This document shows positions 11,458 to 23,702 of a stretch of DNA of 64,000 nucleotides, one piece after another. Made by a program: the position numbers and the translations under genes. Under the pieces are notes generated by a model. It was not told the DNA's origin, made no database searches, and saw only the letters and a program-made list of their open reading frames with translations. Origin of the DNA: Chenopodium formosanum. Lineage: Eukaryota > Streptophyta > Magnoliopsida > Caryophyllales > Amaranthaceae. Every line of letters begins with the position of its first letter. Within the stretch, counting starts at the first letter, position 1. Location: positions 27,099,501 to 27,163,500 of the forward strand of contig CM044877.1 in the NCBI GenBank assembly GCA_024500155.1, given 5' to 3'.

Positions 11458-11862
11458 AGGATTTCTATTTTAATTCCTTAATTTGTTTCGGCAATGATTT
11501 AGAATGAGTGGATGAGACTCGAAAAGTTCTAAGTATTTCATGTGTGTAATTTTGATTAACATTATTTTCATATGCATAAAAAAAGATCTCATTGGAAAGA
11601 CCATCCGTAATGAGTTAAAAACATAGGATTTTACACGTAGGAAATTTGAGAAATATCTTTCACAACTAGGACCGAAATAACACGCGCGAAACTGGAAAAT
11701 TTTATCGAGCACAAAAAGTTGCTGAGGCTTGTGGGAAGTAGCGTCAGGGGCCAGAGCTTGGCGCCAGCATTTTAGTCGTAGCGCCAGACGCCAGCATTGG
11801 CGCCAGGCACTACAGCTAAAAGCTGGCGCCAGTCTCTGATTGCTGGCGCCAACTTCCCCCAA
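11458..11862 (+). other. truncated 5' leader of element E
   Basis: Aligns with the start of the H leader (52289-52700), including a six-unit dyad array at 11739-11851 (starts 11739, 11759, 11779, 11798, 11817, 11837). It stops at about 11862, where an inverted LTR fragment of M begins. Confidence 0.78.
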
Positions 11863-12614
11863 TATTTATAGAGAAAATCAGCCAAAAAGATAAAATTAAC
11901 AAAACAGAGTCTGACGCTCAGAAAACAGAGTTGGCGCCAACCCTGGCTAGCTGGCGCCAGGCACCAGCACTAGCGCTAGGCGACAATGGCTAGTGCCTGG
12001 CGCCAGGCCTTGTTCTAGGCGCCAAGGCCTGGGGTTAGACGCCAAGCTTAAATTTAACGCGTTTTTGAAAATCCGATAAGTTTACCGTACTAGAGGATAA
12101 AATAATATAATTTCTTCGAAAATGCTATTTGATTTTGATTAAAACTCAGAAAAGTTAACAAAAGTCAATTTATCAATGCTAATTAAATTAGGAATGAGAA
12201 GAACCTTCTAGAAGATTCTAGAAGACTTAAACCATTCCTAATTGCATTAGGAATGATAAATCATATTAGGCCCTCCCCAAGATCATTGGGCCGCAAATAA
12301 AGCTCAACCCGGGCCCAGTTTGGTAAATTGGCCATAACTTCCTCAATATTCATCGGAATTGGACTTATAATATATCGTTGGAAAGGTCTTTGCAAGCCCC
12401 ATCCAACTACACTATTATTGGACCCATATCATGGACCAACCAAACTGGATTTACTATTTTCTTAAAATAAGTTTTCAAAAATAGGGAGAAGAGAAAAGAA
12501 TTAAAACTATCTGCAACACTAAACTTTCCACACTTTCGCTTCTTTCGATTATGATTCGACGTGAAAGGTACTCATCATGGTTTGGTTTTGGGGAGACACA
12601 AATGGGTGTCTACA
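11863..12614 (-). repeat. truncated 3' LTR of element M
   Basis: Reads TGTAGACACC from 12614 leftward and breaks off just past the TATA region at about 11863. It contains a six-unit dyad array (starts 11932, 11952, 11971, 11991, 12010, 12030) that aligns with the 5' LTR of M around 20477-20562, where a 27-bp piece is missing. Confidence 0.82.
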
Positions 12615-12954
12615 GAAGGCCCCACTTTGATTGAGTTTGGAGAAACGCAAGTTTCGAAAACAAAAGTCAAAGATTCGATAGGGACTGAGAATGATTCAGA
12701 ACGTTCTGCGATCCTAAACCACTTTTGTAACGCCGATACCTGCAAAACTAGCGTTAGTTAAACAGATAAAAGAGTTAAGAAACGCGTATCTTGCACCGTC
12801 GAGCACACGCCTCTAAAAGTAACCGATTTGTTGCTGCTTCCTTGTTGTTTTGATGACCTCCTGCAAGCTAGAGAATGCCATCCCGCTTGAAAACCGCTAC
12901 GCCTGTAACTGCTTCCAAATTAGAAGATTGCTTTTCCTGAAACGATCCTCTTCC

Positions 12955-13142
12955 GCTTTGATAATATTCCACGTCCAAGGGAATACCATCGAAGATTATT
13001 TCTCTTGAAACAATCTCCATCCGCATTGATAATATTCCACATCCTAGGGAATACCATCGATTGAAATAATCTCCATCCGCATTGATAATATTCCACATCC
13101 TAGGGAATACCATCAAAGATTATTTCTCTTGAAACAATCTCC
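12955..13142 (-). repeat. tandem repeat of about 60 bp in M
   Basis: Three copies of a unit containing GATAATATTCCACATCCTAG and AATACCATCGAAG. The corresponding place in E (31555-31620) has one copy, so the array expanded in M or collapsed in E. Confidence 0.75.
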
Positions 13143-13356
13143 AGTTGTTTGTGACAAGTTTCTGCAAGCTAGGGAATGTCGTCGAAGATATCTTCTCTTG
13201 AAGTCACCTTCATTTGATGCGATAATTTTCCAAAGGAAATTACCGAAGATCCACGCCTGTCGATCTTTAAAAGTTCGCCTGAACTTTGCTTCCGCTATGC
13301 ATGTACGTTGGCGTTACCGTTGTTTTGAACCAGTATGTCGGTGCTTTTGCTGTGAT

Positions 13357-14100
13357 GACAATCCTCTTTTCTTTGGGAATAGTTGCCAACATAACTCTTG
13401 TATGATGTATGACAATCCGATTTAGGGAAAGTTGTCAATGCCACGTAACAATCCATCCTTGGAAATGTTGCCACGATGAAGCGACAATCCGTATCTCGGA
13501 AAATTTGCCAAAATCCAATTTTTGGGAAAAGTTGCCAATGCTTCGTAACAATCCTTCATAAGAACTTTGCTACGATCGACAATCCACATCTTGGAATATA
13601 ACTCTTGAAAGCAATCCACCTTGAAAATTTGCTAACGCTATGCGACAATCCTTTTAGGAAATTATTGCCACAATTGACAATCCGCGTCTTGGAACATTTG
13701 CAAAAAAGAGTCGATCGACAATCCACTTCGGGAAAATTTGCCATTTACTGAAATGAATGACAATCCACGTTGAGGAACTTTGCCGAAATTTATGATGAAT
13801 AGAATCCTACAACAATCCTTTGGGAAATTTTGTCGTAGGGAACTGGGTGCATGACAATCCAATCTCGGAAAACTTGCCAGCGATCTATGAATGTATGACA
13901 ATCCGAACTTGGAAAAACTTGCCAACAAAGAAGGAGCACGATAATCCACGCTTGGAAACTTTGCCACAGATGACAATCCAATCTTGGAAAAACTGTCGTT
14001 GCATGACAATCCATTTTTGGAAATATTATCAGTTGGGGATGACAATCCAATTTTTGGAAAAGTTTGTCGTTTAATAAGAATGCGCGACAATCCATATTTG
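13357..14100 (-). repeat. degenerate tandem array (GACAATCC units) in M
   Basis: About nineteen copies of GACAATCC, most followed after 5-15 bases by TTGGAAA and TTGCCA, spaced about 30-50 bp. E carries the same array in the plus direction (GGATTGTC units, 23457-23702 and 30882-31330). This is typical of the hypervariable 3' region of Ogre/Tat elements. ORFs read from it are not genes. Confidence 0.8.
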
Positions 14101-15254
14101 GAAATATTGTCGTTTAAGTTCTTGCTTTTGAACCAATTGTAATGAGTTAGTGTTTTAGGCGCTTAAGCTAAGTGAGACGATTTTTTTGTCAGGTCGATCA
14201 CTTAGACTATAATCAAACCGACTACTCAATCATGTCAAATTGCTTATAGGGGTTAACTGGCATACCAAGGAACCCAAAATTTCTGTATGAAGTCGAAATC
14301 ACCTTTTTGAGAGGCTTCAAGCTCTGTCGCTACTGAAATATCTCTAGCGCCAGGCGCTGGAGTAGGGTCTTCCCTGTTCTGCTGCACCGATATTTATTTT
14401 TTACTATAGAACTTTGCCAATTTCTTTTAAATCATCTTAGGGTTGACCTAAGGCTTAATTATCTTAGTGTTGACCTAAGGTTTAATGTTGCTTGACTCAA
14501 TAACTTGACACGACTCAAGGTATAAACTTGACTCGATATGATTGACTGACTCGAGGTTGACTCGTCTCAAAGCAAAATGACACGTGTGACTCAAATCAAA
14601 GTGATATGACAAGACATGACTCAATGTGTACATGACTCGTGTGTGCATTGTAATGTGATCGTGCAACTCGAAAATGCAAAAATTTTCCGTCATTTTTGTG
14701 GAGGGTACCGACTTTTTCCCGAAAAAGAAAGACGCGAAAAAAGAATCAAAGTTTTTGAATGCATGTTGAATGAGCTTAGTCAAATGTTGTTTGATATTAT
14801 CTCTCAAGGTGCAAAGATTAATCCATCCTAGGCTATCTCAATGGTTGACTCATTGATGAAAGTATTTGGGTAACTTAGGCACGGAGGCTAAGCACTTCAT
14901 ATCGTGATGCGATGATAATTATGAGTGATGATTGATGAGCGATTTTTATATGATAAGGCATGCTTCAATGTTGTGTTAAGATTTCATGACAAAGGGTTCC
15001 TAAGGGAAGTGCATTTGGTCATGTATCTGTGCAGTGTGTGAAAGTGACACTAAAGCTAGGCCGCAAGAGCTAAGTGTGTGAAAAAATATTATTTGTTAAA
15101 AGAGTCAAATGGTGGTGAATCTTAGGCTAGGTAAGCTAATGATGTAGGGATCAAGCCCCCAATTCTAGCTCTACGTGGTTAGGGATGAGCATAGGAGATC
15201 CCTTGATATGATCATGGTGTGAGTGTGTGAATGTGAATATGAATGCATGTTTAT

Positions 15255-15314
15255 TACGGCCGCACCTCGATGTGAGGTTGTCTACGTATCCGTTAGGAAT
15301 CAGGCCGAACGTAG
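15255..15314 (-). other. conserved post-gag double hairpin in M
   Basis: In the sense direction GCTACGTTCGGCCTGATTCC is followed by GGATACGTAG, so CTACGT pairs with ACGTAG and ATCC-type bases extend the stem. A second stem, ACCTC with GAGGT, follows. The same structure is in E (22329-22385) and H (60821-60880). Confidence 0.6.
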
Positions 15315-16191
15315 CTCTAGCCGAACCTCGCACAAGTGTGTGTATACCTCAAAAAGGTCTTTTAAGGGTTGTAACGTGGTTAGGCTAAAGGTTATAGAAA
15401 AAAGGGATAAAGGCTCAAGACTCTAGATAAGCCCCCAAGGTGTGCAACCTTGCTTTTGAATATTTGTATTTTCATGCTTGAGGTTTTATACTCTTTTTTT
15501 AGCTCTTTCTTTTGCTTTAGCATTTATTTCATTTTTATAAGTGTGAGCAATCTCGATCATGCGGTCTATCACTCACTTGGAATTCATGTTACTCAAGCAC
15601 GGTACCGAGCACTCGATAAGAGACGCAATTTGAGACATGTTCTTATTGAAGATATTTTCATATCAAAGACATTGGAACACTTGCCCTTTTGTACACTTTT
15701 ATTTATTTTTTGCTATTTTTTTGCTATTGCTTTCTTTTGAATTTGCTCAAGCTTTCTTTATAATTGCATAAGTTGCGCACTGTCCCATCCCAAGATTAGA
15801 TAGATGTAGGTTGAAAAAATAAAGGTCTATCGTTAGACGAGGCTCAAAGTGGTTTATGAAGAAAGGATTGCATATTTGAAAGGTGAAAGGAGATATGATG
15901 TGGCTACAAGGGGTGCCTCAAATCATTGGTATACCTTGTGCTTAATTCGACATGGATTTTTTTTTTTTTTTTTTAGTTTAATGCAATGAAATGAAATGAT
16001 CATATGCAAGGAAATAAATGCTCATTTTATTAAAAAAAAAAAAAAAAGAAAAGAGAGAATCTACAAAATTAATCTAAAGGAAAAGAAAGGGTTCTATGCT
16101 AGACTTATTGGGGGAAAGGAAAAAGAGATAGAAAAAGAAGTCATGAAATTTTGTTGTTGAAGCTCGCCTCTTGTCTTGTGTTGTTTCATCA

Positions 16192-17310
16192 TCACCTAGT
16201 CTTTTCGCTAGCTAGAGGCAATGGGACCTTGTTTACTTCTATGAGATCTTGAATGAGGTTTTGAAACCTATAGCACTCATCAGTGGTATGACCGTTTCCT
16301 CGATGGTACTTGCAATAGGAGTTTGGATTCCATCTTGAAGATCGATTTTCTGGTGTTGGATCCTTGGTAGGGCCAATAGGTTTGATTAATCCTCGATCGT
16401 AAAGACGGTCGAAAGCAGCATCGTAGGTCATTCCAATGGGTATAAACTCTCGCCTGGGTTTCCTTTTAGACCTTTGATTGTCCATGGCTAAGACATCATT
16501 ATGGTCAAAGGTACTAACATTATTACTAGAGTGGGCGTTTTCGGAAGAATAAGGATTGTCGTTCTTCTTTCCTTTCCAGCCACCGTGGTTACTATTGTTA
16601 GTAGCTTTTTGCTTTGCGAGGTCGTCTTCGATTTCAATTCCGATGTCATAAACGGCCTTGAAAGTATTCAAGTTGTGTTGATATTTTAAGTGCTTTGAAT
16701 ACTTTTCTTGGAGATTCTTGACAAACATCCTCACAGACTCCTTTTCGGTGGGGACCTCAATCATCTTGGCAGAAGTTTCCCTCCATTTATTAAAGAAAGA
16801 AGTAAAACCTTCATTCTCTTTTTGTCTTAGCATCTCAAGTTGCCTATGGTCGGTTTCAACTTGGATATTGCATTTGTACCTATCAACGAAAGCGTTTAGT
16901 ATTGATTCTCAGGTAGAGGTTTTATCCTTGTCAAGGGAGAAGAACCATTGTTGGCAAACGGTTTCAAGAGATAGTGAGAACAGAGAGGGAAAAACCTTCT
17001 TATCGATACCCTTTATGTTCATTATAGTTTCGAAAGCTCTTAAATGAAAGTAAGGGTTATTTGTTGCCTTGAATTTAGGGATGTCAGTGGCGTTGAACTT
17101 ATGTGGAAGAAGTTCCTTGTCCAGCGAGACCCCTTGTGAACTCATGCCCTGAAATTTATAGTCACTAGATAGCTTGCGCAAACTTTCTTGCATGAGGTTC
17201 ATTTGTTGTTGCTTCACGGGATCATCGATCTTGAGTGTGAGTAGCTTCAGTGTCTCAGTCACGTTAGTCAATTGACTCCTAAGTTCATTAACTTCCTCTT
17301 GAGTTGTCAT
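16192..17310 (-). pseudogene. gag: gag of element M, one in-frame stop
   Basis: A frame of 372 codons from M-T-T-Q-E-E-V at 17310 to a stop at 16192. A single TGA at 16909-16911 replaces the Trp of the S-T-W-E-S motif seen in A and H. The retrotransposon-Gag domain is full and ends with one C-x2-H-x4-H-x4-C knuckle (CKYHRGNGHTTDEC). The frame stops soon after that knuckle, whereas A and H continue with a second knuckle and protease, so Gag here is C-terminally shortened. Residues before the first Met (F-D-K-P-I) are conserved with A and H. Confidence 0.87.
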
Positions 17311-18076
17311 TATCTTCTTAGCCTTCCTCTTTTGACGAATCGGTTTATCAAAAAGTGAGACTTGAACAAAGAGGTCGTCCTTGATTAATCGCCCTTCTTT
17401 CCTCGACCAAGTATTGTGGAAAAGGAAAGTGGGGATATTTATTGTTAATTATTTGACTCAAGCTTTTTTCAACATGCAATGGATGGAAGAAGTGAAGAAA
17501 AATGGGAATAGAATGTGAAAAAAGATTTAGATGGAGGGATATGAAGAATTAGGAATAGAATGTACCCCCTAACTCAAATGACGGAAAAGACCGACTCATG
17601 CATGAACCTAGGACATGGTCATGGTGGCATATAAAAAGTGTGTGCTATGACTGGTGAGTGTATGTGACATGTTAAGACTCGTGTCATGACCATGTGGCTA
17701 GACTATGTGACTAGACTCAAGCAAAGACTAAGTTAAGACCTCACGTATATGCATTAAACTGGACAGACTGTGGTATTTCAGTCATACCTTTTTATCTGTG
17801 ACTTTGATTTGGATAAAACCAACTCCAAATTAAAGATAAAACTTGGGGTTACAGATCCATTGGTTGTACGACTCGTAGTTCTTCCTAGAACTCCGGCTTT
17901 GACCAAAACAAGTTAACTCTTGTGCAGTATATGGGAATAAAAATCCGGGTTGACTTAAACGAACTATGACTCGATTTTATGACTCGACAAGGTGATATTG
18001 ACAGCGAAAATTAACCAAATTAAACAGAAGACTGATTAATTAGACTAGAGGTGATGACTCGACCAATAATCTGAAC

Positions 18077-18190
18077 TGTCGACCAAGCGACAGATCTGGC
18101 GTCACACTTTGGAGCTTGGCGCCAGGCGACAGAACTGTCGTCAGGCGCTACACTCCATAATGTGGCGCTACAGCTCAGACCTTGGCGCCA
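18077..18190 (-). repeat. phased dyad array, gag-proximal leader of M
   Basis: Six units start at 18077, 18097, 18117, 18136, 18156 and 18176. Examples are TGGCGCCAGGCGACA (18117-18131) and TGTCGTCAGGCGCTA (18136-18150), which combine the half-sites found separately in A, E and H. Confidence 0.75.
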
Positions 18191-18694
18191 ATATTGGAGC
18201 TTCGGTCTGGGACTGTTTTCGGTGTTATTAGTCAACTGGGGTATGCCTAAAGTCGTACTAGGTCAATTCCGATTAAAATATTAGACTTTATTGACTCAAA
18301 TTAATTAATTAATTAGGCAAAGTTCTTTAAGTCATTAATTTAGTCTCAACACAAGTCAACAAACAGTTAAGAGAAACATAGAACATATATGCACAACAAA
18401 TAATACACGATTAGTCAAGTAGGCACAATATGATGCAATGCGTTCGCAACCTAACTATGGCTCTAGTTCTCTAAATTTCGGGATATGGTTTAGTCAAAGA
18501 GGGTCCATGGTTAATTGTCCGGATGCACCGCGCGGAAGCCTAACCGTGAAGGGTTGGCGCGAGTGGATGGGACACCGCGAGTTTTAGAAAAAACTCGCTA
18601 CTATGGTTTGGTGAATTCAACATCTCGGATGTACCCTTTGTTGCACGGAGCGTTCAATCGGGTAGATGGAGCATGAATTCCCAGAGGGTTATGT

Positions 18695-18715
18695 CCATAT
18701 GTAGAACACATATGG
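18695..18715 (-). other. leader hairpin of element M
   Basis: Arms CCATATGT and ACATATGG form a perfect 8-bp stem with a 5-nt loop, at the same position as in H and A. Confidence 0.65.
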
Positions 18716-18802
18716 GTTTCAGAAATGTGAGAAAAAATTCAATCAGGAAGTAGGATTGAGCAAACAATACGAAAAACTGGTCGAAATTAGAACGCATATT
18801 TC

Positions 18803-18917
18803 TGGCTCGGTATTGGGGGAAATTGGCGCCAACAATCAGAGACTGGCGCCAATTTTTAACTGTAGCGTCTGGCGCTAAAACTAGAATAATGGCGCCAAGC
18901 TCTGGCCCCTGACGCTA
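18803..18917 (-). repeat. phased dyad array, primer-site-proximal leader of M
   Basis: Units start at about 18803, 18824, 18844, 18863, 18883 and 18903. The clearest is TAGCGTCTGGCGCTA (18863-18877). Confidence 0.7.
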
Positions 18918-19200
18918 CTTTCCACATGCCTCAGCAGCTTTCTGTGCTCGATAAAATTTTCCAGTTTTGCGCGGTGTTATTTCGGTCCTAGTTGTGAAAG
19001 ATATTTCTCAAATTTCCTACGTGTAAAATCCTATGTTTTTAACTCATTACGGATGGTCTTTCCAATGAGATCTTTTTTTTAAGCATATGACGATAATGTT
19101 AATCAAAATTACGCACATGAAATACTTAGAACTTTTCGAGTCTCATCCACTCATTCTAAATCATTGCCGAAACAAATTCAGGAATTAAAATAGAAATACA

Positions 19201-19217
19201 CCCCAGTGGAGTCGCCA
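19201..19217 (-). other. primer-binding site of element M (tRNA-Arg type)
   Basis: The sense strand reads TGGCGACTCCACTGGGG, six bases from the LTR end; identical to E and H. Confidence 0.9.
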
Positions 19218-19223
19218 AAAAAC

Positions 19224-21135
19224 TGTGGGGAATAATTCAAGCCTTTAAATCCCACTAGCTTGAACCCCACTGTGATCATACACTAAAGTACGGTGGCATC
19301 CTAAAGGAAAGAAGATAGAGCAAAAGAGTCGCCAACAAGTTTTTTAGGAACTTGTAAACCGTTCACGAGGTGAAGGTTACACCCCTTAACGATCCAAGAG
19401 ATCGTCAACTCCATAAGGTCATGAACCAAATAAGGGTTCGGGGATGAAGGTACAAATCCAACCTAAAAGAGATTGAACCTGCCCTAATAATAGGCCTCTA
19501 CTTTATTCTGATCGTATTCATGTGCGCTTTTTAATTAACATGCAATCAATAGATTTACCCTAAACCTGTTTAATCTATGTTGGTTGAATTTAATGCACAA
19601 ATAAACTATTATTGGCGATCACTTGAATTATAATCACAATTAACCCTAACAAGATTATTAATTATCTTATTAAGCGTGATTACAAGTACCAATTCCCTTT
19701 AAACATGCATAAAAGGCGTGATCAAGCAATAAATAATAAATATCATGAATAATAATTATAATAATCATCATAAATTAAAACAATTATAATCATAATCATG
19801 TTCATGTTAATATTAAAGCATAATAATAGCAAGATCCTAGGCATGATACTAACAAGATTAATAACAAACCCTAGCATGTCACTAAGCATTAAAAATCAAA
19901 TCTTTAACCCTAACATGATACTAAAAATCATAAATATTAGGAAGAACATAGGAAGCATCATAACAATCATATTTAATATTAAAATTACCCTAGACATGAT
20001 GCTAGGAATATCATAATAACAATGTAAACATGATTTTACATTATAATATCAATTAAAACCATTAAATCACTTACTTTGATGCTTCGTACCTCTTTCTAAT
20101 AACAAAATACACACGTTAGTAACTTCAAGGAAAATAAATAATCAAATAATTAAATTAAATAATTGAAATAGAGATTTGGGACCAAACCCTCATAAAACCT
20201 TTCACGTCTAGGGCAAAGGGAACTTCGAATATGGTAGGTGTTTCTAGATCTTGTGAATGCGAAATTTTGTATGAAAACACAAAGTTTTTAAAAGATGAAT
20301 GAATTAAAGAATGCTCATTAAAACTTGTGAACTAGGAGAATTTGTGAATGATAGATGTAGATGATGATCGGTGAGAATTCGTGAATGAAAACAGAGTTTT
20401 TAATACGATATTTATAGAGAAAATCAGCCAAAAAGATAAAATTAACAAACAGAGTCTGATGCTCAGAAAACAGAGCTGGCGCCAACCCTGGCTAGCTGGC
20501 GCCAGGCACCAGCACTAGCGCCAAGCCTGGTTCTAGGCACCAAGGCCTGGGGTCAGACGCCAAGCTTAAATTTAACGCGTTTTCGAAAATCCGATAAGTT
20601 TACCGTACTAGAGGATAAAATAATATAATTTCTTCGAAAATGCTATTTGATTTTGATTAAAACTCTGAAAAGTCAACAAAAGTCAATTTATTAATGCTAA
20701 TTGAATTTGGAATGAAAAGAACCTTCTAGAAGATTCTAGAAGACTAAAACCATTCTTAATTGCATTAGGAATGATAAATCATATTAGGCCCTCCCCAAGA
20801 TCATTGGGCCGCACATAAAACTCAAACCGGGCCCAGTTTAGTAAATTGGCCATAACTTCCTCAATATTCATCGGAATTGGGCTTATAATATATCGTTGGA
20901 AAGGTCCTTGCAAGCCCCATCCAACTACACTATTATTGGACCCATATCACGGACCAATCAAACTGGATTGACTGTTTTCTTAAAAATAAGTTTTTAAAAA
21001 CAGGGAGAAGAGAAAAGAATTAAAACTATCTGCAACACTAAACTTTCCACACTTTCGCTTCTTTCGATTATGATTCGACGTGAAAGGTACTCATCACTGG
21101 GTTTGGTTTTGGGGAGACACAAATGGGTGTCTACA
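19224..21135 (-). repeat. 5' LTR of element M
   Basis: 1912 bp in the sense TGTAGACACCC...CCCCACA. TATA box near 20408-20420 on the minus strand, with dyads at 20477-20562 upstream of it. It aligns with the E LTRs, and an ORF inside (19798-20016) is chance. Confidence 0.9.
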
Positions 21136-21437
21136 CTTAGCCATGCACAATCAAGGATCTAAAAGGAAACCAGGCGAGAGTTCACACCCATTGGAATGAC
21201 CTACGATGCTGCTTTTGATCATCTCTATGATTAGAGGATTAATCAAACCTATTGGCCCTACCGAGGATCCAACACCAGAAAATCGATCTTCGAGATAGAA
21301 TCCAAACTCCTATTTCAAGTATCATCGAGGGCGCGGACATACTACTGATGAATGCTACAGGTTTCAAAATCTCATTCAAGATCTCATAAAAGCAAACAAG
21401 ATCCCATTGCCTCTAGCTAGCGAGAAGACTGGGTGAT
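21136..21437 (+). pseudogene. gag: gag C-terminal fragment of element E
   Basis: The plus strand resumes at the codons that in M read L-A-M-D-N-Q and runs to the same end (L-P-L-A-S-E-K-T). It includes R-E-F-T-P-I-G-M-T-Y-D-A-A-F-D, then a frameshift near 21230. The N-terminal part was lost in the deletion that joined 11862 to the M LTR. Confidence 0.8.
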
Positions 21438-23702
21438 GATGAAGCGAACAACACAAGACAAGAGGCGAGCAGCAAGGATAAGATTTCATGACCTCTTTTC
21501 TATTTCTTTTTCATTTTTTCTTTTCCCCCATAATTCTAGCATAGGGACCTTTCTTTTCCCTTAGATTATTTTTGTAGATTCTTTATTTCTTTTCCTTTAA
21601 TAAAATGAGCATTTATTATATATGATCATTTCATTATTTTGCATTAAAAAAAATTAAATAAATAAAATAAAAAAAGAAAAAAAAATCCATGTCGAATTAA
21701 GCACAAGGTATACCAATTATTTGAGGCACCCCTTGTAGCCACATCATATCTCCTTTCACCTTTCAAATTTACAATCATTTCTTCATAAACCACTTTGAGC
21801 CTCGTCTAACGATAGACCTTACTTTTTTCAACCTACATCTACCTAACCTTGGGATGGGATGGTGTGCAACTTATGCAATTCTAAAAAAATCTTGAGTGAT
21901 TTCAAAAGATCAAAATAAAAATAAAAGCGAAAAAATAAATAAAATTGTACAAAAGGGCAAGTGTTCCAATGTCTTTGATATGAAAAGATCTTTGATAAGA
22001 ACACGTCTCACATTGCGTCTCTTATCGAGTGCTCGGTACCGTGCCTGAGAAACATGAATGCCAAGTGAGTGATAGACCGCATGATCGGGATTGTCCACAC
22101 TTGCAAAAATAAAATAAACGCTAAAGCAAAAGATAAAAGAGAGTTAAAAAAAAGAGTAGAAACTCAAGCATAAAAATATAAAAATTCAAAAGCAAGGTTG
22201 CACACCTTGGGGGCTTATCTAGGGTCTTGAGCCTTTTGTCCCCTTCTTCTTTAACCTTTAGCCTAACCACGTTACAACCTTTAAAAAGACCTTTTGAGGT
22301 ATACACACTTGTGCGAGGTTTGGCTAGAGCTACGTTCGGCCTGATTCCTAACGGATACGTAGGCAACCTCACATCGAGGTGCGACCGTAATAAACATGCA
22401 TTCATATTCACATTCACACACTTGCACCATGATCATATCAAGGGATCTCCAATGCTCATCTCTATTCACTTAGAGCTAGACTTGGGGGCTTGATCCTTAT
22501 ATCATTAGCTTACCTAGCCTAAGAGTCACCACCATTTGACTCTTTTCAATAATATTTTCTCCACACACTTAGCCTTTGCGGCCTAGCTTTAGTGTCACTT
22601 TCACACACCGCACAGATACATGACCAAATATACTTCCCTTAGAAACCCTTTGTCATGAAATTTTAATACACCATTGAAGCATGCCTAGTCATATCAACAT
22701 CACTCATCATTGCATCACAAAGTACGAAGTGCTTAGCCTCCGTGCCTAAGTTACCCCGATACTTTCATCGTGGAGTCAACAATTGTGAAAGACTAGGATT
22801 AATTAATCCTTGCACATCATTGGACTAAGCTCATTCAACATGCATCTTCAAAACTAAACTTTAATTCTTTTTCGCGTCTTTCTTTTTCGGGAGAAAGTCG
22901 GTACCCTCCACAAAAATGACGGAAAATTTTTGCTTTTTAGGTATTTTTGAGTCACATTGAGTCAACACTATGAACACACGGGTCACGAATCACATGTGTC
23001 GTTTCACTTCGAGTTGAGTCAACCTCGAGTCAGTCAATCACAGAGAGTCAAGTTTATACCTTAAGTCGTGTCAAGTTAATGAGTCAAGCAACGCTAAACC
23101 TTAGGTCAACCCTAAGATAATTAAAAAGATTGGCAAAGTTCTATAGTCAAAATAAATATAGGTACAGCAGAATAGGGAGGACCCTACTCCAATTCCTGGC
23201 GCCAGAAATATCTCATCAACGACAGAGCTCGAAGCCTCTCAGAAAGGTGATTTCGACTTCATGCAGCAATTTCGGGTTCCTTGGTACGCCAGTTAGCCCC
23301 TATAAGCAATTTGACATGATTAGTAGTCGACTCGATTATAATCGTAGTAAGTGATTGACCTGAAAAAAAATCGTCTCACTTAGCTTAAGCGCCTAAAACA
23401 CTGGCTCGTTACAATCGGTTCAAAAGCAAGCACTTAAACGACAAAGTTTTCCATGGATTGTAATCCCCAACTAACAATATTTCCAAAAAATGGATTGTCG
23501 TGCATCTTCTTCAACGACAATTGTTCCAAGATTAGATTGTCATCTCTGGCAAAGTTTCCAACCGTGGATTGTCGTGCTCCTTCTTTGTTTGGCAAGTTTT
23601 TCCAAGTTCAGATTGTCATACATTCATAGATCGCTGGCAAGTTTTCCGAGATTGGATTGTCATACAGCCAGTTCCCTATGGCAAAATTTCCCAAAGGATT
23701 GT
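21438..23702 (+). other. 3' noncoding region of element E, left part
   Basis: Mirror of the M 3' region: T/A-rich tracts (21600-21690), post-gag double hairpin (22329-22385), the AAAGTCGGTACCCTCC ... AATGACGGAAAA block at 22890-22935, remnant dyads near 23193, and the start of the GGATTGTC tandem array (23457-23702), which is then interrupted by element K. No coding sequence can be supported. Confidence 0.75.
22329..22385 (+). other. conserved post-gag double hairpin in E
   Basis: GCTACGTTCGGCCTGATTCC, three bases, then GGATACGTAGGC; then ACCTC-ACATC-GAGGT as a second stem. H has the second stem as GCCC/GGGT, which keeps pairing with different bases. Confidence 0.62.

Larger units (their letters stand above)
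12615..16191 (-). other. 3' noncoding region of element M
   Basis: Follows the gag stop directly, with no protease, RT or integrase. In the sense direction it holds long T and A runs (16047-15958), the post-gag double hairpin (15314-15255), the block with AAAAATGACGGAAAA near 14690-14710, two remnant dyads (14324-14359), a tandem array (14100-13357), a second repeat of about 60 bp (13142-12955) and a polypurine tract next to 12614. It matches the 3' region of E in inverted orientation. No coding sequence can be supported. Confidence 0.75.
17311..19200 (-). other. 5' leader of element M (noncoding)
   Basis: Aligns with the A and H leaders. It holds the gag-proximal dyad array 18077-18190, the primer-proximal array 18803-18917, a perfect hairpin (18695-18715) and, near 17565-17590, the conserved TTTTCCGTCATTT block. 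Confidence 0.75.
11863..21135 (-). mobile_element. Element M: gag-only Tat/Ogre-type retrotransposon inserted in E, 3' LTR truncated
   Basis: On the minus strand: 5' LTR (21135-19224), primer site, leader, gag with one stop, 3' noncoding region, polypurine tract, then only about 750 bp of the 3' LTR (12614-11863). It lies inside E's gag, in the opposite orientation, and belongs to the same family. The bases after 21135 (cttag) continue the gag reading of E. The left-hand duplication cannot be checked because that side was deleted. Confidence 0.85.

Noticed and set aside
13357..14100. CRISPR-like look: short repeats separated by variable spacers
   Set aside because: Repeat units are degenerate, spacers vary freely in length and are themselves related, no cas genes exist, and the same array lies in the 3' region of two plant retrotransposons.
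15450..15740. Antisense ORF in M with a counterpart in E (21910-22098), sharing D-H-A-V-Y-H-S-L-G-I-H
   Set aside because: Two copies of one family share it by descent; no domain is visible, and only two sequences cannot show coding constraint.
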